The notes beneath the pieces are model-generated. The model was not told the origin of the DNA, did no database searches, and worked only from the letters and a program-made list of their open reading frames with translations. Of a DNA stretch of 64,000 bases, positions 28,532 through 36,969 are shown one piece after another (position 1 is the stretch's first letter; every line of letters begins with the position of its first letter). This stretch comes from Paenibacillus urinalis. GTDB taxonomy: Bacteria > Bacillota > Bacilli > Paenibacillales > Paenibacillaceae. The position numbers and the translations under genes are program-made. The stretch lies in assembly GCF_028747985.1 (NCBI RefSeq), contig NZ_CP118108.1:4276001-4340000 (forward strand), in the 5' to 3' direction.

Positions 28532-28615
28532 AACTACCACCTCCATGAAGCTTTAAACTTCTCTTTTTCAAAAATTCGATTTATTCAATCCTAAATCCTT
28601 TATCGGAATTCATTA

Positions 28616-28624
28616 TGGTAAAAT
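28616..28624 (+). promoter_or_regulatory. Possible extended -10 promoter of the membrane-protein cluster
   Basis: TGG-TAAAAT matches an extended -10 element (TGn-TATAAT), about 50 nt before the first gene of the cluster. No convincing -35 box is visible. Confidence 0.3.
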
Positions 28625-28674
28625 CTAACTATACGGTTGTTCAATACGTTCTCTCTAAATAGGGAGGTATGCAC

Positions 28675-29166
28675 ATGCTTAAACGAACGTCCGCGGCCAG
28701 TCTGCTTACGCTCACTCTGGTTATTTTCGGCGGAAGATTCTTCTTCACTTATAAACTGGACGGTCATATTTTGTATGCAGAGTATGCCATATGTCTGTTA
28801 GTCACTATCGGTGTGCTTCTGTATGGTCTTATCACGGAGCAGCGCAATTTGAAGAACAGAACTTATTCGAAGATGGAAATGGTGAAATGGTCTCGTGGTC
28901 ACAAGGTCATCATTCTATGTTCAATCGTCATTATATTGCTGGGCAGCCATTTAATTTATTTGCAATTTCATCCTCCTGTGCCGACGACTGGACCTGTTGG
29001 AGATCTGCTGAATTCAAAACCAGATTGGTTTGATATAATGGTTCGTTTCTATATCATTACGGCTGCCGTCTTTACTGCTCTTCGTTCAACTCTTGTTATT
29101 CGTTCCTTCTCTCGTGCATTGGAGAATCAAAATGAGATTATTAAGGAGGATGCTGACCATCTCTAA
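28675..29166 (+). CDS. Four-helix membrane protein of unknown function, cluster member 1
   Basis: 163 aa with four predicted helices at about 6-25, 33-52, 76-96 and 120-142, both ends charged. Before helix 4 is a KPDWFD motif that recurs as PIDWD and PVDWS in the two following genes. No enzyme or transporter signature is visible. The ATG at 28675 has GGGAGG 7 nt upstream. The end overlaps the next gene by 35 nt. It is the first of three paralogues on the plus strand, inserted between rarA and helD in a region otherwise transcribed from the minus strand. Confidence 0.75.
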   Translation: MLKRTSAASLLTLTLVIFGGRFFFTYKLDGHILYAEYAICLLVTIGVLLYGLITEQRNLKNRTYSKMEMVKWSRGHKVIILCSIVIILLGSHLIYLQFHPPVPTTGPVGDLLNSKPDWFDIMVRFYIITAAVFTALRSTLVIRSFSRALENQNEIIKEDADHL

Positions 29167-29608
29167 GAAAAACTTGGCTTTAATTATTAGTATCTTCTGC
29201 TTTGCTGCTGGACTGTTCAGTGTAACATTTTTGCAATCGGACGGTCCCTTATGGGATTTTCCAATTATTTTAATCGCGTTAGCCAGCTGTAGTTCATTCC
29301 TATGCTATTCCATTCTGGAGTTTCGTGAGCTGTTGAACGAGAGAGATGAGGACAAAATCAAAAAATTTAAATCCGGCACTTATTATACTTTAATTGTATC
29401 CATCGTCTGGCTCCTGCTGTATATACCCAGGCTTCAGGATGATCTTACTCGAGAAGTGTTTGATGGAAGAGTAATGCCCATTGATTGGGACTCGGCACAG
29501 TTATATCTTCTGGGTATTATCTTTTTCTCATTGTTCCTGATACGCTCGATCGCAGGACTACAGCTTCTGAAGAAGCTCAAGCAGAAGGATATCTCGAACA
29601 TAGAGTAA
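29132..29608 (+). CDS. Four-helix membrane protein of unknown function, cluster member 2
   Basis: 158 aa with helices at about 12-33, 42-62, 84-100 and 122-143. Between helices 2 and 3 is a charged loop (FRELLNERDEDKIKKF), and before helix 4 the PIDWDSAQ motif shared with its neighbours. The ATG at 29132 has GGAG 7 nt upstream, inside the end of the first gene; a second ATG at 29150 touches an AAGGAGG and is less suitable. The overlap suggests coupled translation. Function is not recognised. Confidence 0.72.
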   Translation: MRLLRRMLTISKKNLALIISIFCFAAGLFSVTFLQSDGPLWDFPIILIALASCSSFLCYSILEFRELLNERDEDKIKKFKSGTYYTLIVSIVWLLLYIPRLQDDLTREVFDGRVMPIDWDSAQLYLLGIIFFSLFLIRSIAGLQLLKKLKQKDISNIE

Positions 29609-29640
29609 ATCCCTAATTGAAATAGAAGAAGGAGAGCTGC

Positions 29641-30078
29641 ATGTCTAAGAAAACGATAAGCATGGTTCTTTATATTGTAGGAATTGGTATATTCCTCATC
29701 CGTACGTTCGTTCACGAGGCTGACCGTCTGTTAAGTCTTGATTTCGTACTTCTCACTTTATTTACTGCAGGTGCAGGGATCTATATGATATGGCAAGAGA
29801 AGCATGAGCTGCTGGGCAGTGTGACGGATGAAAAGCTGCTCAAAATGCGAAAGCAATATCTTTTCGGCTTGTTCGGTATCGGTTTTGTTATACTTCTACA
29901 AGTCGATATGCTGTTCAATGAGCTGAATCCCAGACCTAAAATAAACGGCATACCAAGACCTGTCGATTGGTCCTCTGTTCAGATCAAAGTCTTTACCACC
30001 ATCTTATTTACTGTAATATGGGCTCGATATATTCTCGGGTATTTCACCCTCCGAAACAAAAAAGCCGAGAACACATAA
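29641..30078 (+). CDS. Four-helix membrane protein of unknown function, cluster member 3
   Basis: 145 aa with helices at about 5-21, 33-50, 72-88 and 115-135. The loop between helices 2 and 3 has WQEKHELLGSVTDEKLLKMRKQ, and PVDWSSVQ precedes helix 4 as in the two upstream genes. The ATG at 29641 has AAGGAGAG upstream. A gap of 32 nt separates it from member 2. The shared layout points to tandem duplication, although overall identity between the three is low by eye. Confidence 0.75.
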   Translation: MSKKTISMVLYIVGIGIFLIRTFVHEADRLLSLDFVLLTLFTAGAGIYMIWQEKHELLGSVTDEKLLKMRKQYLFGLFGIGFVILLQVDMLFNELNPRPKINGIPRPVDWSSVQIKVFTTILFTVIWARYILGYFTLRNKKAENT

Positions 30079-30118
30079 GCCGCATCCATATCATGGGTGC
30101 GACTTACGGTTCTCAACC
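30067..30118. terminator. Hairpin between convergent membrane-protein cluster and helD
   Basis: Imperfect long stem (GAGAAC...AAGCCGCATCC / GGTGCGACTT...GTTCTC). No T-run follows in either direction, so a terminator role is only likely from its position between convergent genes. Confidence 0.4.
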
Positions 30119-30134
30119 TAATTAACTGCCAGCC

Positions 30135-32300
30135 TTACTCCGGCCAGCCATCAACAACAACCTCATCGTTATCCTGCTCCACGTAGTGAGGCCGGTCCTC
30201 ACCATTCATGAGCCACAATTCATGCAGCGCACGCGTACAGCCGACATATAAGAGCTTGGCGTCCCATGCACTGCTGCCATAATGAGCTTGGTCCGCGTCA
30301 GCAACAATGACAGCATCGAATTCCAGTCCCTTGGACAGATACACCGGAAGCACTGAATAACCGCCCTCATATTGCTTCTTGCCGTCATCGATCAGATTAA
30401 CCTCCAGTCCTTCTGACCGAAGCCGCTCATGCAGGGCTTTAGCTTCCCGCAGAGAGCGTGTCAGGATGGATACCGTCCGGTAGTCCTTGCCAATGAGCGT
30501 CTCCATTGCTTTTTTCAAGGAAGCTTCTCTTCCCTCTTGTCCGTAATCAATGAGCCGAACACCGTCTCCACTCCGGAACACGGGTACAGCGGTGATGCCG
30601 CTTTGAACTCCTTTTTCCAGAATCGTATTAGCAAACTCAATGACTTCCATCGTAGATCGATAGCTTCGGGTCAGCGCAAAATAATCATTATACTCCGGTG
30701 CAAAAAGTGAGCTCATTTCCTCCCACTGATGCACGCCTCGATAGGCATGAATGCCCTGGGACAAATCGCCGAGGATCGTAAAGGAGTGCCCTTTGACGAA
30801 CAGATCCAGAAGTGCGATGTGAAATGGAGAGAAATCCTGCGCCTCGTCAATGACCACATGATCAAAGCGCTGATTACCATCCACCTCATGCACCAGTACA
30901 TGCAAATAAACGAGCGCCGGAAGGTCCTCTTCGCGAATGACATTGTTCTTCAAATCAAGTGCTGTCGACTTTAACACAGACTTTGGAATCTGGCTGACGG
31001 CTTCCTCCGGCATGGGGCTTGCACCTTTGGCTGCTTTGAAGATCTGCTTGTAGAGTGTAAGCGGCTCGTATTTCGGCCATTTGTTGCCATACGCCTTCTC
31101 GCGTGTTGAGGCTTTCTTCTTCCACTCTTTTTGTACAGCTGCCGAAGGCGCCTTTTTGAGCTCCATTTCGATCCAGCGATGTACCCGGGCCATAACTCGT
31201 TCTTTGCGCTTCGCGAGAGGGTAAGGTTTATACTCTTCCTCAAACCACTTCACAATCTCTGCTTTCGGAAGCACAGCGCCGTCCCACGGTGAGAAGTCCA
31301 TGTCCGGTACCGAGCTGATCTCCATCCTCTTAATGCAGTCACGGAGAATTTCCATAAATGCGATAGATCCCTTAAACCGTCCCGGCACTTCCTCCGTAAT
31401 CTCCGGCAGCTCTCCTTCACCCTCGAACCAATAAGACAGCGTCTCTGCAGGATCAGCCAATCTCAGCTCCAGGTCCAGCAAATTCATCGCCCAATCCGAG
31501 AAGGTGCTCTGCTGAATATCACCCACACCGAGCTCAGGCAGAACGTTTGAAATGTAATCCAGGAACATATTATTGGGGGCAAAAATAATCATCTTCTCTG
31601 CCGATACCTGCTCCTTGTACTGATACAGCAAAAATGCTAAACGATGCAGCGCAACGGTTGTTTTACCACTACCTGCAACCCCCTGAATAATGAGCGCTGT
31701 GTTCCGGGCGGCCCGGATAATCCGGTCCTGCTCGGCCTGAATTGTTGATACAATATCTCGCAGCTTATTGTCCTTATTCTCCCCAAGTCGATAGACGAGG
31801 AACTCATCAGATACGGCAGGCTGGTCACTATCCCGATTATAGGTGTCGGCCACACGCTCAAGAATCTGCTGGCGAATCACAATATTCCGCTTCAAATAAA
31901 CGAGACCTTCAATGATGCCTTCCGGCGATTCATATTCTGCGGGTCCATCTCCGCCGGTAAAAGAATAAAAGAGACTCGCCACTGGCGCCCGCCAATCAAT
32001 GACCAGCGGCTGATCTGTGTATTCTTCACGATCTACGCCGACTTTGCCAATGTATAACGGTTTTGAACTGCCAGTGCCGAGCTCTTCAAAATCAAGACGT
32101 CCGAAATAGGGCTCCTTTACGCTCTTAGAAAGTCTTTGTCTGCGTTCCTCTCGTCCCGCCTCCAGTACCTGCTCCGTAAAGTCATGCCCGGTATATACCG
32201 GAACCGACTGAAGCTTCGCAAGCTGCTGATCGACTTCCTTCATCGTATCTTTAAGCCTCTGCTCCTCTTCTTGATAGGCACTTTGAATCGTGTCATCCAT
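30135..32300 (-). CDS. helD: HelD-type superfamily 1 helicase-like ATPase
   Basis: 721 aa. An N-terminal coiled-coil (1-35) and a conserved YFGRLDFEE.., YIGKVGV and VIDWRAPVASLFY block precede Walker A GVAGSGKTT at 207-215. Walker B is VVIDEAQDFSPF, motif III ILGDLSQGIHAYRG, and motif IV-VI regions follow (TRSYRSTMEV, KGLEFDAVIV, YVGCTRALHELWL). HelD of B. subtilis binds RNA polymerase and frees it from stalled or post-termination complexes rather than unwinding DNA. The arrangement here fits that class. The ATG at 32300 follows AGGAGG. It appears to be a single-gene unit. Confidence 0.88.
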   Translation of the reverse strand: MDDTIQSAYQEEEQRLKDTMKEVDQQLAKLQSVPVYTGHDFTEQVLEAGREERRQRLSKSVKEPYFGRLDFEELGTGSSKPLYIGKVGVDREEYTDQPLVIDWRAPVASLFYSFTGGDGPAEYESPEGIIEGLVYLKRNIVIRQQILERVADTYNRDSDQPAVSDEFLVYRLGENKDNKLRDIVSTIQAEQDRIIRAARNTALIIQGVAGSGKTTVALHRLAFLLYQYKEQVSAEKMIIFAPNNMFLDYISNVLPELGVGDIQQSTFSDWAMNLLDLELRLADPAETLSYWFEGEGELPEITEEVPGRFKGSIAFMEILRDCIKRMEISSVPDMDFSPWDGAVLPKAEIVKWFEEEYKPYPLAKRKERVMARVHRWIEMELKKAPSAAVQKEWKKKASTREKAYGNKWPKYEPLTLYKQIFKAAKGASPMPEEAVSQIPKSVLKSTALDLKNNVIREEDLPALVYLHVLVHEVDGNQRFDHVVIDEAQDFSPFHIALLDLFVKGHSFTILGDLSQGIHAYRGVHQWEEMSSLFAPEYNDYFALTRSYRSTMEVIEFANTILEKGVQSGITAVPVFRSGDGVRLIDYGQEGREASLKKAMETLIGKDYRTVSILTRSLREAKALHERLRSEGLEVNLIDDGKKQYEGGYSVLPVYLSKGLEFDAVIVADADQAHYGSSAWDAKLLYVGCTRALHELWLMNGEDRPHYVEQDNDEVVVDGWPE

Positions 32301-32443
32301 AGTTCAGTTACCTCCTAAGAATTATTTTGCAGCTCGGACGTGTCCGTACAGCAAAAGGAGTACTAATATACCACAAAAAATAAAGAAAAGCCATTCATTT
32401 CCGGAGAGGCCTAGACTTCGTCATGGTGTGGTATAAGCCTCTT

Positions 32444-33745
32444 TTACAACAAGGCATACACTACAAAATTGAGCAGGAAGAGTACGGCTATGAAATACAT
32501 AACCTTAGGCACTTCCCTTCCTTGTCCGGCCGCCAGCTTAGCTACGGGATACGCGATGAATCCAAATGCCATTCCATCTACAATGCTATAGGTGAAGGGA
32601 ATCATCACCATAATCAGAAATGCAGGAAAGGCTTCGGTATAATCCGAGAATTTGATATCCTTAACGCTTTGTACCATCAGACCTCCGATAATGATCAGAA
32701 TGGGTGCAATTGCACTGTCCGGTATGAGCGTTAATAATGGGATGAACAAAAATGTAGCTCCAAACAATACCGCTGTCGTGAGCGGCGTAAGCCCGGTTCG
32801 TCCTCCCGCAGCAATTCCTGCCGTTGTCTCGGCTGCTGCGACTACAGGACTTGTACCGAAAATTCCTGCAAACACATTCGTAATGGAAAGTGCCCGAAGG
32901 CTTCCTTTAAATGTCTCCGGACGCTGAGTAATGTTCGTATGCGAGGCAATGAGTCCAATATTTTCAAATACAACAATAAGCAGCAGCAAGAAGACCGCAA
33001 TCCAGAAGGATAGATTCACCAGCCCTGTAAAAGACAGCTCTCCAAACAATTGTCCATACTCTCGTATGGGCTCGGATGCGGACATCATTTGAGATGGGGC
33101 TTCTGCAGCACCAAGTACATAGGCCAATATCGTACCTGCGACCATGCTAATAAGAAGACCGCCCTGCACATTTCTCACGAACAACACAAAAGCTAACAGT
33201 AAGGTAAGACAAGCGGTCAGCACACCAGGATCATCAAAATGGCCGATCGTTACAAAGGTCGTTTGATGCGCGACAACGATCCCGCTTTTTTGAAGACCGA
33301 TAAAGGTCAGGAACAAGCCGATCCCCACCGTGATGCCATGCTGTAGATTATGAGGGATCGCTTCACTTATCACTTTATACAGGTTCGTAAAGGCGACAAC
33401 CGCAAACAGAATGCCCGTAATCGTGACCACCGCTAATGCTTCCTGCCAAGTCAATTTCATCGAATGCACCAGTGTATAAGCAAAAAATGCGTTAATTCCC
33501 ATTCCCGGAACTACGATAATCGGTGATTTGCCGATAAACGCCATGAATAGACAGCCGGCAATCGAAGTTAACAAGGTTCCCACCATCGCTGCCTGCAGCG
33601 GCATACCTGCATCCGCCAGAATAGACGCATTGACCATTACAATATAAACAACAGAGAAGTAGGAGATAATTCCTGCTCCAAGCTCTTTCTTGAGCACATC
33701 TCCTTGTCTCATTCCAACCCATCGGAACAGACTTTTTTGTTTCAT
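32444..33745 (-). CDS. NCS2-family purine (guanine/hypoxanthine or adenine) permease
   Basis: 433-aa secondary transporter of the AzgA-like branch with about 12-14 hydrophobic segments. Marks are ELGAGIISYFSVVYIVMVNASIL at the N-terminus, PGMGINAFFAYT, GITVGIGLFLTFIGLQKSGI, FENIGLIASHTNI and the TSPVVAAAETTAGIAAGGRTGLTPLTTAV loop. It is close in pattern to PbuG/PbuO of B. subtilis; which purine is carried cannot be read from the sequence. AAAGGA lies 7 nt before the ATG. No purine riboswitch was found upstream. Confidence 0.92.
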   Translation of the reverse strand: MKQKSLFRWVGMRQGDVLKKELGAGIISYFSVVYIVMVNASILADAGMPLQAAMVGTLLTSIAGCLFMAFIGKSPIIVVPGMGINAFFAYTLVHSMKLTWQEALAVVTITGILFAVVAFTNLYKVISEAIPHNLQHGITVGIGLFLTFIGLQKSGIVVAHQTTFVTIGHFDDPGVLTACLTLLLAFVLFVRNVQGGLLISMVAGTILAYVLGAAEAPSQMMSASEPIREYGQLFGELSFTGLVNLSFWIAVFLLLLIVVFENIGLIASHTNITQRPETFKGSLRALSITNVFAGIFGTSPVVAAAETTAGIAAGGRTGLTPLTTAVLFGATFLFIPLLTLIPDSAIAPILIIIGGLMVQSVKDIKFSDYTEAFPAFLIMVMIPFTYSIVDGMAFGFIAYPVAKLAAGQGREVPKVMYFIAVLFLLNFVVYALL

Positions 33746-33827
33746 ATACGCTAATCCTTTCTCTCACTTCATTACAGTTATCAGATATTCATACAAATGC
33801 TCAGATACTCAAATACTCCATACAAAG

Positions 33828-33863
33828 AAAAAAAGCGTGAATACCATACGCTGGTATCCACGC
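33828..33863 (-). terminator. Terminator after tcdA
   Basis: GCGTGGATACC / GGTATTCACGC stem with a 7-nt loop and T7 on the minus strand, about 65 nt after the tcdA stop. Confidence 0.85.
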
Positions 33864-33927
33864 GGGAACAAGTTTATCTTGTTCAGTTTGTGCTCATTTT
33901 AAACCTGAAAGCATCGGCTTAAGCTTC

Positions 33928-34674
33928 TTATTTCTCGGCAAGCAAATCCTTGATGGCTTCACTGACCATGATAAGTCCTGCAACAGGAGGCACAAAAGCA
34001 TTACTTGCAGGTGGCTGTTTTGCTTTTCGGATCTCAGGTGCATTTTCCGGAACAATCTTATCCGTTACATCCTGACGCGGCTTCATCGGCTGCTCTGTAG
34101 AGAAGACGACTTTTACACCTTTTTTAATCCCGTGCTCCTTGCGCAGTTTGTTACGAATGACACGAGCCATCGGATCCATGGAGGTCTTGGAAATGTCGGC
34201 AACCTGAAACTTGGAAGGATCCATTTTGTTGGCGGCTCCCATGCTGGAGATCATCGGAATTCCTCTCTCCATACACTCCTTGATTAAGTGGATCTTGTAA
34301 ATAATTGTATCGGAGGCATCCAGTACATAATCCAGCTCGTATTTAAACAATTCCTCGTAAGTTTCTTCCGTATAGAACATGTTAAGCGCAATAGCATCGA
34401 TCTCCGGATTAATCAGCTTCACCCGATCTACCATCAGATCTGCTTTCTTCTGACCAATCGTCGTCGTTAGGGCATGGATCTGACGATTGATATTCGTAAT
34501 GTCGACGACATCCTTATCAATCATAATAATCCGTCCTACCCCGGTACGAGCCAGAGCTTCCACGGCCATTGAGCCGACGCCCCCGATGCCGAGAACAGCA
34601 ACAGTGCTGTTCTTCAGCTTCTCCAGGCCTTCCGGTCCAATCGCAAGTTCCGTTCTTGAAAATTGATGTAGCAT
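33928..34674 (-). CDS. tcdA: tRNA threonylcarbamoyladenosine dehydratase
   Basis: 248-aa E1/ThiF-fold enzyme that cyclises t6A37 to ct6A in ANN-decoding tRNAs. VLGIGGVGSMAVEALARTGVG is the nucleotide-binding loop, IDKDVVDITNINRQ the following acidic switch, and VLDASDTIIYKIHLI and ISSMGAANKMDPSKFQVADISKT complete the active site. The homologue yrvM lies next to aspS in B. subtilis, as here with a 22-nt gap. Confidence 0.93.
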   Translation of the reverse strand: MLHQFSRTELAIGPEGLEKLKNSTVAVLGIGGVGSMAVEALARTGVGRIIMIDKDVVDITNINRQIHALTTTIGQKKADLMVDRVKLINPEIDAIALNMFYTEETYEELFKYELDYVLDASDTIIYKIHLIKECMERGIPMISSMGAANKMDPSKFQVADISKTSMDPMARVIRNKLRKEHGIKKGVKVVFSTEQPMKPRQDVTDKIVPENAPEIRKAKQPPASNAFVPPVAGLIMVSEAIKDLLAEK

Positions 34675-34696
34675 GGTGACAATTCGTCCCCCTTAC

Positions 34697-36475
34697 TTAG
34701 TTCTTTTCCGCTTTGGGCTTGCGAGAAACGCGGATATGAAGCTGTTCCAGCTGCTTCGTATCTACTTCCGACGGCGCGTTCATGAGCAAGTCTGTAGAGC
34801 TTGCTGTTTTCGGGAATGCAATCGTTTCACGGAGGTTGTTACGTCCTGCAAGCAGCATAACCAAACGGTCGAAACCGAACGCGATACCGCCATGTGGAGG
34901 CGTGCCGTATTCAAATGCATCCAGCAAGAAACCAAATTTATCGTAAGCTTCTTCCGTGGACAGACCAAGCGCACCGAACATTTTCTCTTGTACATCCCGT
35001 TTAAAGATACGCATAGAGCCGCCGCCTACTTCATAACCGTTCAGTACCAAGTCATAAGCCTGAGCACGAATCTGACCCGGATCGGTATCGAACAAGTGCA
35101 GATCCTCTTCCTTCGGACGCGTGAACGGATGATGCTCTGCCACATAACGTTTCTCGTCTTCATCGTATCCCAGGAGTGGGAAATCCACTACCCAAGCAAA
35201 TTTAAACTTATTGTCGTCGATCAAACCAAGCTGACGGCCGATTTTCAAACGCAGTGCGCCCAACACATCTGCTACTACTTTTTTATTGTCAGCTGAGAAC
35301 AGAAGCAAGTCTCCGTCCTCTGCACCTGTACGTTCCTTGATCGCTTCGATTTCTTCAGGTGACATGAATTTCACGATAGGCCCCTTGAATTCGCCTTCCT
35401 TCACTTGGATCCAAGCCAGACCCTTCGCCCCATAACGTGCTGCATAAGGTCCCAGATCGTCAATCTCTTTACGAGTCCACGTTCCACAGCCTTTGGCGTT
35501 CAGGCATTTAACCTCTCCGCCTTTTTCGATAACCGAAGCAAACACTTTTACTCCGCTCGTGGCTACAATATCGTTCAGCTCGACAAGCTCCATGCCGAAG
35601 CGCAGATCTGGTTTGTCAGAACCATATTTACCCATGGCATCTGCATAAGTAATACGCTGGAACGGAGTTTCGATCTCGACTCCTTTGGTTTCGCGGAACA
35701 ATTTAACCATAAGCTCTTCCATCATTGGCAGCAGCTCATCCTGCTGGAGGAAGGAAGTTTCAATGTCGACCTGCGTAAATTCCGGCTGACGGTCTGCACG
35801 AAGATCCTCATCACGGAAACAGCGGGCGATTTGATAGTAACGCTCAAGACCACCTACCATCAGAAGCTGCTTGTAAACTTGCGGTGATTGTGGCAAAGCG
35901 AAAAATTCGCCTTCATGCACACGGCTTGGCACCAGGTAATCCCGTGCACCTTCCGGTGTGCTCTTTGTCAGAATTGGTGTTTCTACTTCAATAAACTCTT
36001 TCTCATCCAGGTAATCACGGAATACCTTGGCTGCTTTGGAACGCAGACGAAGCGTTTCCTGCATTTCCGGACGACGCAGGTCCATATAGCGATATTTCAA
36101 ACGAAGGGATTCATCCACTTCAATTCCGTCTTCGATAAAGAACGGAGGTGTTTTGGATGCATTCAGCACTTCAATCTCTGTAATCTGTACTTCAATCAAG
36201 CCTGTTGGCAGGTTCGGGTTAACCGTCTCTTCATCACGCTTTACTACCGTTCCTGTCACTGCCAGAACGTATTCACTGCGGACACGGTCAGCAATTTTGA
36301 GCGCCTCGCCGGAGTAATCCGGGTTAAATACGATCTGTACGATACCGCTGCGGTCACGCAGATCAATAAAGAGCACGCCCCCGAGGTCACGGCGAGTCTG
36401 TACCCAACCGTTCAGTGTAACTGTTTGACCGATGTGCTCGGTCGTGAGTGTTCCGCATTGATGACTTCTTTGCAT
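34697..36475 (-). CDS. aspS: Aspartate--tRNA ligase
   Basis: 592-aa class IIb synthetase. N-terminal OB-fold anticodon domain ([22 protein letters not shown]), then motif 2 [21 protein letters not shown], the bacterial GAD insertion (about 300-420), and motif 3 [15 protein letters not shown]. The ATG at 36475 has GGAG 7 nt upstream; an ATG two codons earlier is too near that site. It lies 494 nt downstream of hisS, with a block of tandem hairpin repeats between. Confidence 0.97.
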   Translation of the reverse strand: MQRSHQCGTLTTEHIGQTVTLNGWVQTRRDLGGVLFIDLRDRSGIVQIVFNPDYSGEALKIADRVRSEYVLAVTGTVVKRDEETVNPNLPTGLIEVQITEIEVLNASKTPPFFIEDGIEVDESLRLKYRYMDLRRPEMQETLRLRSKAAKVFRDYLDEKEFIEVETPILTKSTPEGARDYLVPSRVHEGEFFALPQSPQVYKQLLMVGGLERYYQIARCFRDEDLRADRQPEFTQVDIETSFLQQDELLPMMEELMVKLFRETKGVEIETPFQRITYADAMGKYGSDKPDLRFGMELVELNDIVATSGVKVFASVIEKGGEVKCLNAKGCGTWTRKEIDDLGPYAARYGAKGLAWIQVKEGEFKGPIVKFMSPEEIEAIKERTGAEDGDLLLFSADNKKVVADVLGALRLKIGRQLGLIDDNKFKFAWVVDFPLLGYDEDEKRYVAEHHPFTRPKEEDLHLFDTDPGQIRAQAYDLVLNGYEVGGGSMRIFKRDVQEKMFGALGLSTEEAYDKFGFLLDAFEYGTPPHGGIAFGFDRLVMLLAGRNNLRETIAFPKTASSTDLLMNAPSEVDTKQLEQLHIRVSRKPKAEKN

Positions 36476-36548
36476 CTTCATTCTCCTTTTTGATCAAAAA
36501 TTATATAAAATGTTTAGGAAACTTATTAAAGTCACCCTCCTAAATCCT

Positions 36549-36567
36549 CCCTGACAGGGAGGACCCC
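36549..36567. repeat. Short palindrome upstream of aspS
   Basis: CCTCCCTG-A-CAGGGAGG, 8-9 bp arms around one base. It is the aspS-proximal hairpin of the hisS-aspS intergenic region. Confidence 0.6.
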
Positions 36568-36662
36568 AGATGGCGCCTGCCCTCTGGACACCCGGAAGCT
36601 GCAGCAGATGCAACAGTTGGTGGAAGGTGAAAAAACTTACGTTGGTGGTGGGAGCGCTACCG

Positions 36663-36697
36663 TCCTAACCTTTGCAGCGAAGCTGCAAAGGTTAGGA
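36663..36697. repeat. Perfect 15-bp inverted repeat in the hisS-aspS spacer
   Basis: TCCTAACCTTTGCAG, loop CGAAG, then the exact complement. No T-run follows on the transcribed strand, so it is not a typical terminator. It lies 22 nt from the tandem repeat block. Confidence 0.85.
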
Positions 36698-36718
36698 CCC
36701 CGCTTCCCCAAGAGCATG

Positions 36719-36960
36719 AAAACCCTTGTAGCCTTCGGCGTAACTTGCATTGCTTCGCTTCATGCAAGGTCAAAGGCAGGTAAACCCTTTAGCCTTCGGC
36801 GTGTCTTACATTGCTTTGCTTCATGCAAGATGAAAGCCGGGTAAACCCCTGTAGCCTTCGGCGTGGCTTGCATCGCTGCGCTTCATGCAAGGCAAGGGCG
36901 TGAAAACCCTGGTAGCCTTCGGCGTATCTTGCATTGCTTCGCTTCATGCAAGCATGGAGC
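36719..36960. repeat. Four tandem hairpin repeats of about 61 bp between hisS and aspS
   Basis: Units begin at 36719, 36781, 36842 and 36903 (spacing 61-62 bp). Each has AAACCC, then GTAGCCTTCGGCGT or a near copy, then CTTGCAT...ATGCAAG with a 10-11 nt loop rich in GCTTC. Units differ at several bases, mostly outside the stem arms. The block is GC-richer than normal intergenic DNA here. The short frames through it are not coding. Confidence 0.88.
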
Positions 36961-36969
36961 GCTGCTGCA

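Noticed and set aside
32405..32441. Terminator after the purine permease
   Set aside because: GAGGC/GCCTC stem is short with a long loop and the T-run lies on the wrong strand for this gene.
33746..33827. Purine riboswitch before the NCS2 permease
   Set aside because: The leader is only about 80 nt, AT-rich, with repeated CAGATA-like words but no three-way junction with the conserved core bases.
36719..36960. CRISPR array
   Set aside because: The units are contiguous 61-bp repeats with internal hairpins and no unique spacers; no cas genes are present.
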